DNA of 64,000 nt from JALZKA01 sp963753385 (GTDB lineage Bacteria; Actinomycetota; Thermoleophilia; Solirubrobacterales; 70-9): positions 310,001-374,000 of the forward strand of contig CAVWCC010000005.1 in assembly GCA_963753385.1 (NCBI GenBank), read 5' to 3'. Shown one piece after another: positions 31,185 to 38,468 of this stretch. The stretch's first letter is position 1; every line of letters begins with the position of its first letter. Below the pieces are notes generated by a model. The model saw only the letters and a program-made list of their open reading frames with translations, searched no databases and had not been told where the DNA came from. A program made the translations under genes and the position numbers.

Positions 31185-32561
31185 TCAGGCGGCTGCCAGC
31201 TCGGTGAGGCTCGCTGCCGCGACCTCCAGCCCCGCCCGCAGAATCTCGGCGATCTCCTCGATCAGGGCCGTGTCGGCGACGAGTGGTGGGGCGATCTGGA
31301 CGATCGGGTCGGCGCGGTCGTCGAGGCGGCAGATCAGTCCGCGTGACCAGAGCTCGGCGGAGAGCACGTCCTTCAGCAGCCACTCCGCCTCCTCGCCGGT
31401 CAGCGCCTCCTTGGTCGCCTGGTCGCGGACCAGTTCGATCGACCAGAAGTGGCCCATGCCGCGGACGTCGCCGACGACCGGGATGTCGCGGAGAGCGTCG
31501 AGCTCGGCGCGCAGGCACGGCTCGTTCGCGCGGACGTTCTCGAGGACGCCCTCGCGCTCGTAGACGTCGAGTGCGGCGAGCGCGACGGCGGCACCGACCG
31601 GATGACCGCCGAAGGTAAACCCGTTCATGTAGCTGGCGCGGCCGTCGAGGAAGGGGGCGGCAACGCGATCGGAGATCACGACACCGCCGAGCGCGAAGTG
31701 GGCGCCGGTGAGCCCCTTGGCGAAGGTGATGAGGTCCGGCGTATAGCCGAAGGCGTCGCCGCCGAACCAGTAGCCGAGGCGGCCGAAGGCGCAGATGACC
31801 TCGTCCGAGCAGAGGAGGATCCCGTACCGGTCGGAGATCTCGCGCAGGCCCCGCCAGTAACCCGGCGGCGGGACCAACGACCCGCCCGCGTTCTGGACGG
31901 GCTCGGCGATCAGCATCGCGATCGTCTCCGGCCCCTCCTCGATGATCGCCATCTCGATCTCGTCGAGAAGGGCGCCGCAGAGGCGCTCCGGGTCGTCGCC
32001 CTCGGGGTGGCGGTAGGCGTTGGTGTTCGAGACGTGGCGGACGGGGATCGCGGGCGGCGCGAACGGGTCGCGGCAGACTGGAATCCCGGTGAACGAGAGC
32101 GCTCCGAGCGTGACGCCGTGATACGCGTCGGCGCGAGCGATCGCCTTGCGGCGCTGGGGCTCACCGTTCGCCTGGTGGTATTGCAGGGCGAGCTTCCAGG
32201 CCGACTCAACCGCCTCCGAGCCGCCCGACGTGAAGAACACGCGGTCGAGCCTCTCTGGGGCGATGGCGCCGATCCGCGCTGCCAGCTCGATCGAGCGCGG
32301 GTGTGCCACCGTCCAGTTGCTGGTGAAGGGCAGCGTCCGCATCTGCTCGTGCGCGGCCCGCCCCAGCTCGTCGCCGTGCGAATGACCTAGATTCGTGCAG
32401 TAGAGGCCCGAAAGGCCGTCGATGTAGCGGCGGCCGGCGTCGTCGTAGACGTGACAGCCCTCGCCGCGCTCGATGATCGGGATCGGACGGCCGGCGTACG
32501 CCGCCATGTCGCTGAAGTGGAGCATGAGATGTGCCTTCGCAAGGCTCTGGAGGTCGGTCAT
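31185..32561 (-). CDS. Class III aminotransferase, amine:pyruvate type (AT-1)
   Basis: A 458-residue PLP enzyme. Lys282 in FAKGLTGAH is the Schiff-base lysine, with Asp253 (CSDEVICAFG) for the PLP nitrogen and TSGGSEAVESA near 111-121 for the phosphate. The sequence resembles putrescine/beta-alanine:pyruvate aminotransferases, which move the amino group of a diamine or omega-amino acid to pyruvate, giving an aldehyde and alanine. It is about 50% similar in pattern to AT-2 at 38469. It is divergent from a FAD oxidoreductase and shares the ACTTTGTAGTCAA element with the Rieske operon promoter. Confidence 0.9.
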   Translation of the reverse strand: MTDLQSLAKAHLMLHFSDMAAYAGRPIPIIERGEGCHVYDDAGRRYIDGLSGLYCTNLGHSHGDELGRAAHEQMRTLPFTSNWTVAHPRSIELAARIGAIAPERLDRVFFTSGGSEAVESAWKLALQYHQANGEPQRRKAIARADAYHGVTLGALSFTGIPVCRDPFAPPAIPVRHVSNTNAYRHPEGDDPERLCGALLDEIEMAIIEEGPETIAMLIAEPVQNAGGSLVPPPGYWRGLREISDRYGILLCSDEVICAFGRLGYWFGGDAFGYTPDLITFAKGLTGAHFALGGVVISDRVAAPFLDGRASYMNGFTFGGHPVGAAVALAALDVYEREGVLENVRANEPCLRAELDALRDIPVVGDVRGMGHFWSIELVRDQATKEALTGEEAEWLLKDVLSAELWSRGLICRLDDRADPIVQIAPPLVADTALIEEIAEILRAGLEVAAASLTELAAA

Positions 32562-32573
32562 TGCCCGGAGTTT

Positions 32574-32607
32574 ACTTTGTAGTCAATCGCATGATCTGTG
32601 CTAGGAT
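32574..32607. promoter_or_regulatory. Second copy of the ACTTTGTAGTCAA element with a -10 box
   Basis: ACTTTGTAGTCAA (32574-32586), then T, then CGCA, matches the element at 27310 in 17 of 18 positions. A rightward -10 box TAGGAT (32602-32607) follows. It lies between AT-1 (leftward) and the FAD oxidoreductase (rightward), in the same layout as the first copy. Confidence 0.55.
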
Positions 32608-32613
32608 GCCGCC

Positions 32614-34296
32614 ATCGAGCCCACGGCGACACAAACCCCGCCCGCCCAGGCCGACGTCGCGTCGGCGCCTGCAAGCGGCGGCGGCCGGTACGACGCGATC
32701 GTCGTCGGCGGCGGTCACAACGGCCTTACGACCACCGCCTATCTGGCCCGCGCCGGGTTGCGGGTGGTGTGCCTCGAGGCGCGGGAGGTCCTCGGTGGGG
32801 CGTGCGTGACCGAGGAGCTGTGGCCCGGGGCGCGGGTGTCGCGCGCGTCCTACGTGGTCTCGATGCTTCAGCCGAAGGTCGTCGCCGATCTGCGGCTGGA
32901 GGACTTCGGCTACAGGGCGATCCCGCTCGATCCGGCATACGTCTCGCTCACCGAAGAGGGGCCGATCTTCTTCTTCAACGAGGTCGAGCGCACGGCGGCG
33001 TCGATCGCCCGGTACTCGCGCAAGGATGCCGAGGCCTACCCGGCCTTCGAGGAGCTGTTCACCCGCGCGGCGCGGTTCGTCAAACCGATGATGCTCCGCG
33101 AGCCGCCGGCGCTCGGCTCCAAGCGGCCCGGGGACCTCGCCGGTGTGCTTCGCGAGGCGGCGCGGATGGCGGGATTCAGCAGGCGCGAGATCCACGAGCT
33201 GGTCCGCGTGTTCACGATGTCAGTCGGCGACCTCCTGGACGACCACTTCGAGCTCGACGGGCTCAAGGGCTCAACGGCGTCGAGCGGTGTCGTTGGCGTG
33301 TGGGCAGGGCCGCGCACTCCCGGCACCGCGTACAACCTCCTTCACCACGCGCTGGGCGAATGCGGAGGCATCGAGGGGGCATGGGGCCAGGTCGTCGGCG
33401 GCATGGGGGCCATCAGCCAGGCGATCGCCAGGTCGGCCGAGAGCGCGGGAGCGGAGATCCGGACCGCGAGCCCGGTCGCCTCGATCGACGTGCGCGGCGG
33501 CGCCACGATCGGAGTGACCCTGACGGATGGAACGGAGTTCCGGGCTCCCGTGGTCGTCGCCGGCACCCATCCGAAGACCACCGTGCTCGACCTCGTCGGC
33601 GCCGAGCATTTCCCGGCCGAGATCGCCGCCGACATGCGGCGCTATCGCACGCGCGGAGGCTCGGTCAAGGTGAACCTGTTGCTGTCGGAGCCGCCGCGCT
33701 ACGAGGGCGTCAGCGACGAAGAGCAGCGGCTGATGCGTACCGCGGGGGTCAACATCTGCCCCTCGATCGACTACCTCGAGCGGGCCTGGCAGGACGCGAC
33801 CTTGGGGAAGCCGGCCGAGCACCCCTACGTGGAGGCGGAGCTGCCGTCGGCGGTCGATTCGAGCCTCACCGACGACGGCCGCTGGGTGATGACGATGTTC
33901 ACCCAGTACGGGCCGCCGGGCGAGGAGGCCTGGCCGGAGGGCGCGCGCGAGCGCTACGGCGACGCCTGCATCGAGCAGCTCGGCCGCTTCGCCCCAAACC
34001 TTCCCGGAGCCGTGCTCGAGCGCGAAGTTCTCGCCCCGCCCGACCTCGAACGGATCTTCGGGCTCCGGGGCGGCTCGATCTTCCAGGGGGAACAGGGCCT
34101 CGACCAGATGGCGTTCATGCGCCCACATCCAGAGATGGCGCAGTACGCGACGCCGGTCCACGGCCTCTACCTCTGCGGCGCGGGCACGCACCCCGGCGGC
34201 GGTGTGACGGCCGCGTCAGGCCACAACGCCGCCCACCGCATCCTGCGCGACCGGCGCTTCCGGCGGCTACGCCGGCGGTCCCGGATCGCGGTCTGA
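32614..34296 (+). CDS. Phytoene-desaturase-like FAD oxidoreductase (paralogue 2), start codon unclear
   Basis: A flavoprotein of about 560 residues. The FAD motif IVVGGGHNGLTTTAYLARAG (about residues 29-48) and LEAREVLGGAC are intact, as is the C-terminal GLYLCGAGTHPGGGVTAASGHNAA. The first ATG/GTG/TTG in frame (TTG 32758) comes after the FAD motif and cannot be the true start. Between the upstream stop (TAG 32602) and that motif there is no ATG, GTG or TTG; ATC at 32614 lies 6 bases after the TAGGAT -10 box, exactly where a leaderless start would be. So initiation at AUC, or a miscalled ATG, is likely. It is more distant from paralogues 1 and 3 than they are from each other. Confidence 0.8.
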   Translation: MEPTATQTPPAQADVASAPASGGGRYDAIVVGGGHNGLTTTAYLARAGLRVVCLEAREVLGGACVTEELWPGARVSRASYVVSMLQPKVVADLRLEDFGYRAIPLDPAYVSLTEEGPIFFFNEVERTAASIARYSRKDAEAYPAFEELFTRAARFVKPMMLREPPALGSKRPGDLAGVLREAARMAGFSRREIHELVRVFTMSVGDLLDDHFELDGLKGSTASSGVVGVWAGPRTPGTAYNLLHHALGECGGIEGAWGQVVGGMGAISQAIARSAESAGAEIRTASPVASIDVRGGATIGVTLTDGTEFRAPVVVAGTHPKTTVLDLVGAEHFPAEIAADMRRYRTRGGSVKVNLLLSEPPRYEGVSDEEQRLMRTAGVNICPSIDYLERAWQDATLGKPAEHPYVEAELPSAVDSSLTDDGRWVMTMFTQYGPPGEEAWPEGARERYGDACIEQLGRFAPNLPGAVLEREVLAPPDLERIFGLRGGSIFQGEQGLDQMAFMRPHPEMAQYATPVHGLYLCGAGTHPGGGVTAASGHNAAHRILRDRRFRRLRRRSRIAV

Positions 34297-34896
34297 GCCG
34301 ACCTCCGGAAGCTCGATCTCGAGCAGCCGCTGGCTCGCGTCGACGAGCACTGCGTGCATCGCGTCAGCCCGCCCCCGGCTGTTCTCCGGGTCGCTGACCG
34401 TGACCTCCACCGAGAGCCCGACGACCATCGCCACCAGAACCAGCGCGACCTGGTCGGGCGGGACGGCCGCGAACTCGCCGCTGCGCTGGCCGGCGCGGAT
34501 CAGACGCGCGAACAGGTCGCGGTAGGCCCCGGCCAGCGTCTGCCGGGCCTGTCGCGCGCGCTCGTTGCGGAGGCCGAGCTTCCAGAGCTCGATCCAGTAG
34601 GTCACGTCGTGGTCGGCGACGCAAAGCTCGAGCAGCGCGGCGAGCTTCTCAGTGTGGGTTGCGAGCGGTGCAAGCCGGGCGTCGGCTTCGTCGAGGAACC
34701 AGCGCTGGCGGATCTGCATGATCGAGCGCAGGAGCTCGGTCTCGTCGTTGAACCAGTAGCGGATCCCGTCCTGGCCGACGCCGAGGCTCTCGGCGAGCTC
34801 GCCAAGCTCGAGCCGGTCGATCCCGTCCGCCCGGATCCGCCCGGCGGCGGTCATTGCGACGTCCTCCCAGCGAACCCGGCGCCGCTCGTCAGACAT
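34267..34896 (-). CDS. TetR-family regulator with BetI-like C-terminal domain (TetR-3)
   Basis: A 209-residue regulator. The helix-turn-helix region DVAMTAAGRIRADGIDRLELGELAESLGV is followed by IRYWFNDETELL. The ligand domain has HDVTYWIELWKLGL, the W-x-E-x-W block of this window's TetR set. Its end runs 30 bases into the convergent FAD oxidoreductase gene, and its start overlaps the TetR-4 stop by 8 bases, so the two regulators are one unit. They may work as a pair on nearby promoters. Confidence 0.85.
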   Translation of the reverse strand: MSDERRRVRWEDVAMTAAGRIRADGIDRLELGELAESLGVGQDGIRYWFNDETELLRSIMQIRQRWFLDEADARLAPLATHTEKLAALLELCVADHDVTYWIELWKLGLRNERARQARQTLAGAYRDLFARLIRAGQRSGEFAAVPPDQVALVLVAMVVGLSVEVTVSDPENSRGRADAMHAVLVDASQRLLEIELPEVGSDRDPGPPA

Positions 34897-35491
34897 CGTC
34901 GCCCGTCCCGCGCAGCTTCAGTTCGGTCCCGAGGAGCCGGCTCGCCACCGAGGCCGTGGCGTCGAGCATGTAGTTCGGCGAGACCGTGTCGTCGCCCAGG
35001 GTGGCCTCCACCGCGAGCGCGTCGATGAGCGTGGCGATCGCGAGCGTGGTCGACCGCGGCTCGACGCTCTCGTCGAACTCGCCGGTCGCCTTTCCCCCCT
35101 CGATCAGGGCCTCGATCTTGGTCCGCAACGGCCGGTCGAGCGTTTCGCGCAGCGCCCGCGCCCGATCATCGCGTAGGGCCAGGCTCCAGAGCTCGATCCA
35201 GTAGCTCCAGTCGTAGTCGACGACGCACATCTCGATCAGCGTGAGGAGCTTCGCCCCCGGGGTCTCGGCGCCGGCCACCGCCCTGTCGACGATCGCGTTG
35301 AAGTGGTTCTCGTCGGCGCGGATCACCGCGACGAACAGGTCCCACTGCGAAGGGAGCTCGCCGTCGACGCCGGCGGCCGCCGCGGCGTCGGCGGGCGCCA
35401 GCCGTTCATAGCCTTTTTCCAGGATCAGCCGACCGGCCGCATCGACCAGCCGGCTATCAAATTCCTGCTCGCGTTCGCCCCCGCTTCGCAT
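34889..35491 (-). CDS. TetR-like regulator with a degenerate helix-turn-helix (TetR-4)
   Basis: A 200-residue protein. The C-terminal domain is clearly of the same type as the other three TetR proteins (YDWSYWIELWSLALRDDRARA), but the DNA-binding part (LVDAAGRLILEKGYERLAPADAAAAAGVDGELPS) lacks the usual Gly-turn and YYHF-like helix, and QWDLFVAV replaces it. It may have lost DNA binding and act by forming mixed dimers with TetR-3, with which it overlaps. That idea is inference. Confidence 0.75.
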   Translation of the reverse strand: MRSGGEREQEFDSRLVDAAGRLILEKGYERLAPADAAAAAGVDGELPSQWDLFVAVIRADENHFNAIVDRAVAGAETPGAKLLTLIEMCVVDYDWSYWIELWSLALRDDRARALRETLDRPLRTKIEALIEGGKATGEFDESVEPRSTTLAIATLIDALAVEATLGDDTVSPNYMLDATASVASRLLGTELKLRGTGDDV

Positions 35492-35528
35492 GTACCCCGA
35501 AACGCTCCTCCCCCGTTCGTGTGGTCCC

Positions 35529-35615
35529 TCAATCCAGGTTGATCATGACGGGCTTGACGGTGGTGTGGTCCTCAACCGAGTACATCGACAGATCCTTGCC
35601 ATAGCCTGACTGCTT
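35529..35615 (-). pseudogene. 3' remnant of an aldehyde dehydrogenase gene
   Basis: Between TetR-4 and alanine dehydrogenase the leftward strand encodes KQSGYGKDL followed by MYSVEDHTTV and KPVMINLD, then TGA (35529-35531). This is the C-terminus of aminobutyraldehyde-dehydrogenase-type enzymes, about 28 residues. Upstream of the Lys codon the match stops and the sequence becomes a short repeat with an in-frame stop (35637-35639). The body of the gene is missing. The gene probably stood between ald and the TetR pair before a deletion. Confidence 0.75.
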
Positions 35616-35640
35616 GCAGCTACCAGCGACTAGCTGCTAC
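35616..35640. repeat. Short CTACCAGCGAC-type repeat at a deletion joint
   Basis: CAGCTACCAGCGACTAGCTG forms a short inverted pattern (CAGCT...AGCTG) and shares CTACCAGCGAC with the inverted repeat at 38381-38445. It separates the aldehyde dehydrogenase remnant from the ald stop codon, and the last codons of ald (MPGSS) are encoded in it. Confidence 0.5.
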
Positions 35641-36820
35641 CCGGCATCGCCCGGGCTGCGGTCGCGCCCGCCCCGTCCACGGAGGCTCCGTTCTGCGGCG
35701 TCTCAAAACCGAGCACCTCCTCCGGCGACGCGTACTCCATGCCGACGCCCTCAGCCACGGCGCGATGCGTGACCCGGCCGCCGGCGACGTTGATCCCGGG
35801 CTTGAGGCCGGGGTCGCGCAGCACGGCCTCGACGACGCCGTGGTCGGCGAGGGCGAGCATGTACGGCAGCGTCGCGTTGGTGAGCGCGTACGTGGAAGTG
35901 ATCGGCACCGCCCCCGGCATGTTCGCGACGCAGTAGTGGATGATCCCGTCCACCTCGTAGGTCGGGTCCGAGTGGGTCGTCGGCTTCGAGGTCTCGAAGC
36001 AGCCGCCCTGGTCGATCGCGACGTCGACCAGGACCGCACTCGGGCGCATCAGGCCCAGCTGCGCCCGGGTGATCACGTGCGGCGCGCGGGCGCCGTGCAC
36101 GAGAACCGCCCCGATCACCAGGTCGATGTCGGGCAGCCGCTCCTCGATCGAGAGCGTCGAGCTGAACACCGTCGACGCGCGGCCGCCGAAGGCGATGTCG
36201 AGCTCGCGGAGGCGGTCGATCGACTTGTCGTAGACGAACACGTCGGCCTCCATGCCGATCGCGATGAACGCCGCGTTCATCCCGACCGCTCCGCCACCGA
36301 TGATCATCACGTTCGCCGACGCCACGCCCGGCACTCCGCCGAGCAGGATGCCGCGGCCGCCAAGCGGCTTCTCGAGCATGAACGCTCCCGCCTGCGTCGC
36401 GATCTTGCCCGCGATCTCCGACATCGGGGCCAGGAGCGGCAGGCCGCCGTTGCGGCCCTCGACTGTCTCGTAGGCGATGCACGTCGCACCCGTGTCGCAG
36501 AGCGCCTTGGTGAGCTCGGGCGCCGGCGCGAGGTGCAGGTAGGTGAAGAGGACCGTCTCGGCCCGCAAGAGGCGGGTTTCCACCGCTTGCGGTTCTTTGA
36601 CCTTGAGGACCATGTCGGCCTCGCCCCAGACGTCCTCGGCGCCCGGCACGATTAGGGCGCCCTGGCTCTGGTAGTCGGCGTCGGAGATCGAGCTGCCCTC
36701 GCCGGCGCCCTGCTGGACCAGGACCTCATGGCCGTGCTCGGCGAGCTCGCGGGCGCCGATCGGCGTCAGCGCGACCCGGTACTCGTCGGCCTTGATCTCG
36801 GTCGGAACCCCAACCTTCAC
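35630..36820 (-). CDS. ald: Alanine dehydrogenase
   Basis: A 396-residue enzyme that interconverts alanine and pyruvate plus ammonia with NAD(H). It starts MKVGVPTEIKADEYRVALTP, the family signature; the NAD-binding motif is IIGGGAVGMNAAFIAIGM; the substrate loop has VLVHGARAPHVITR and DQGGCFETSKPTTHSDP. GTG 36820 is 2 bases after the pucR-type stop and has GAGG upstream. The usual length is about 370; the extra C-terminal residues (after VLGFETPQNG) run into a repeat, so the natural end may have been altered. It should recycle alanine made by the amine:pyruvate aminotransferases. Confidence 0.93.
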   Translation of the reverse strand: MKVGVPTEIKADEYRVALTPIGARELAEHGHEVLVQQGAGEGSSISDADYQSQGALIVPGAEDVWGEADMVLKVKEPQAVETRLLRAETVLFTYLHLAPAPELTKALCDTGATCIAYETVEGRNGGLPLLAPMSEIAGKIATQAGAFMLEKPLGGRGILLGGVPGVASANVMIIGGGAVGMNAAFIAIGMEADVFVYDKSIDRLRELDIAFGGRASTVFSSTLSIEERLPDIDLVIGAVLVHGARAPHVITRAQLGLMRPSAVLVDVAIDQGGCFETSKPTTHSDPTYEVDGIIHYCVANMPGAVPITSTYALTNATLPYMLALADHGVVEAVLRDPGLKPGINVAGGRVTHRAVAEGVGMEYASPEEVLGFETPQNGASVDGAGATAARAMPGSS

Positions 36821-36822
36821 GG

Positions 36823-38376
36823 CTACCTCACCAACTCCCTCGCTCGCAGCGCCAGCCACAGCTCGATCCGGTCGGTCGCCCGCGCGAGGTCGCGGCCGGT
36901 CAGCTCCTCGATCTTCCTGATCCGGTAGCGCAGCGTGTGCCGGTGGCAATAGAGCTGCCGCGCCGCCCGCTCCCAGTTGCCGTTGTTCTCGATGAACGCC
37001 TCCAGCGATCTCAACAACTCGCCACCGTACTCGCCCTCGCCGCGCTGGATCGGCTCGAGGAGCCCGTCGCTGTAGAGGCGAAGCGCATCGTCGTCCTGAA
37101 GCGCCAGCAGCAGGGTGAAGGCTCCAAGGTCGCGGTACGAGGCGACGTCGGGACCGCTGCCGTTGAACGAGGTCGCCTCGAGCGCGCAGCGCGCCTCGTG
37201 GAAGGCGCGGCGGAGCGACGAGAGCCCCACGGAGCGGCTCGCGGCGACTCGCATGCCGGGGTGCGTGCCGATCAGCGCGGCCCGCGCCTCGCGGCCGACC
37301 GCGACGGGGTCGCGCACGGACCCCTCGATCACGGCACAGAGGAGCGCGCGCCCCGCCGCCGCGCTGGTCGCGACCAGCGCAGGCACCCCCGCCTCGGCGA
37401 GCGCCGCCTCGAGCGCCGCCTCCGCGGCTGGCGGATCGTCGAGCTCGAAGACCAGCACCGCGGCCTCGGAGTGGACGCCGAACGGGCGCAGGCGCCCGGA
37501 CAGCTCCTCGGCGTCGAGCCGGCTGGAGAGCGCGTCAGCGAGCAGATCGCCGGCCAGGCGCCGCTCGGTCTCCCGGACGACCCGCTCGCGCATCAGCTCG
37601 AGGCCGACGACGATCGAGGCCTGCCCGGCGATGAGACGCTCGAACTCGCGCAGCGGCCCGTTGTCGGAGAGCACGACGAGCCAGCCGGCCGGCGGCCCGC
37701 CGCGCGGCCCCGGGACCGGGACCGCGAGCCCGCGGTCGCCGGTGGCCTCGGGCTCGAATGCGTGCGAGCCCTCAGCCTCGGAACGCTCGGAAAGCTCGCC
37801 GGCGATGGCGCTCGCATCGTCCGCCTTGGGCAGCCCCCGCTCGGGGTGGCGGGCGACCTGTTTGCCCGCGCTGTCGAAGACCAGCGCGGCGCCCGAGAGC
37901 GCGCCGGCGATCGACGCCGTGATCTCGCCGAGCCCGCCGCCGTCGATGACGAGGCGCTCGAGGCGCTCGTGGACCTTGCTGCCGCGCTCCAGCACGTCGT
38001 ATTGCTCGTTGACGAGCCGAGCCGCGGCCCGTTCGGTGATCGCGATGAACGGCATCTCGTAGGGCACCTCGAACAGCGGCATGCCCTCCCGGCCGGCCGC
38101 GTCGACGATCGCCTTCGGGATCCGCTTGTGATCGAAACCCACGCCGAAGCCGAGCCCGGCCACACCGTTCGCGGCCAGCCGCTCCACGTACGAGCGCTGC
38201 TTCGCCTGGGTGTCGAGGTTGTAGCCCGTTGTCAGCAGGAGCTCGCCGCCCGATAGCCAGGGCGTCGGGTCCTCGTGCTCGGAGATGTGCACCCAGCGCA
38301 GCGGCCGGCCGCTGTTCTCGTCACCCGCGACGAGCTCGAGGCCGCAGTCGGAGACAAGTGAGGCGACGGTCAGCAT
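36823..38376 (-). CDS. PucR-family transcriptional regulator
   Basis: A 517-residue regulator. The N-terminal PucR ligand domain (about 1-125) includes HISEHEDPTPWLSGGELLLTTG; the middle is a GGDEF-like/effector region (about 150-420); the C-terminal helix-turn-helix (about 465-510) reads NGNWERAARQLYCHRHTLRYRI, the PucR signature. It is directly upstream of ald in the same operon. In Bacillus the PucR-type AdeR activates ald, a precedent for this pair. Related PucR proteins also control polyamine or purine catabolism. The 5' flank is a repeat, not an obvious promoter. Confidence 0.88.
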   Translation of the reverse strand: MLTVASLVSDCGLELVAGDENSGRPLRWVHISEHEDPTPWLSGGELLLTTGYNLDTQAKQRSYVERLAANGVAGLGFGVGFDHKRIPKAIVDAAGREGMPLFEVPYEMPFIAITERAAARLVNEQYDVLERGSKVHERLERLVIDGGGLGEITASIAGALSGAALVFDSAGKQVARHPERGLPKADDASAIAGELSERSEAEGSHAFEPEATGDRGLAVPVPGPRGGPPAGWLVVLSDNGPLREFERLIAGQASIVVGLELMRERVVRETERRLAGDLLADALSSRLDAEELSGRLRPFGVHSEAAVLVFELDDPPAAEAALEAALAEAGVPALVATSAAAGRALLCAVIEGSVRDPVAVGREARAALIGTHPGMRVAASRSVGLSSLRRAFHEARCALEATSFNGSGPDVASYRDLGAFTLLLALQDDDALRLYSDGLLEPIQRGEGEYGGELLRSLEAFIENNGNWERAARQLYCHRHTLRYRIRKIEELTGRDLARATDRIELWLALRARELVR

Positions 38377-38380
38377 GGCG

Positions 38381-38445
38381 AGCTGGTAGCTCGTAGCTCG
38401 TAGCTGGTAGTAGGAGTCCGTCCTACCAGCGACCAGCTACCAGCT
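38381..38445. repeat. Inverted repeat built of AGCTGGTAG / CTACCAGC units
   Basis: AGCTGGTAGC and TAGCTGGTAG units on the left face TCCTACCAGCGACCAGC and TACCAGCT on the right around GTCCG, giving an imperfect hairpin about 65 bases long. It fills most of the gap between the pucR-type gene and AT-2. The unit CTACCAGCGAC also occurs at 35620-35630. The terms repeat and hairpin describe what is seen; its role is unknown. Confidence 0.6.
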
Positions 38446-38468
38446 CGTGTCGCCGCGCGCATGGTGCC

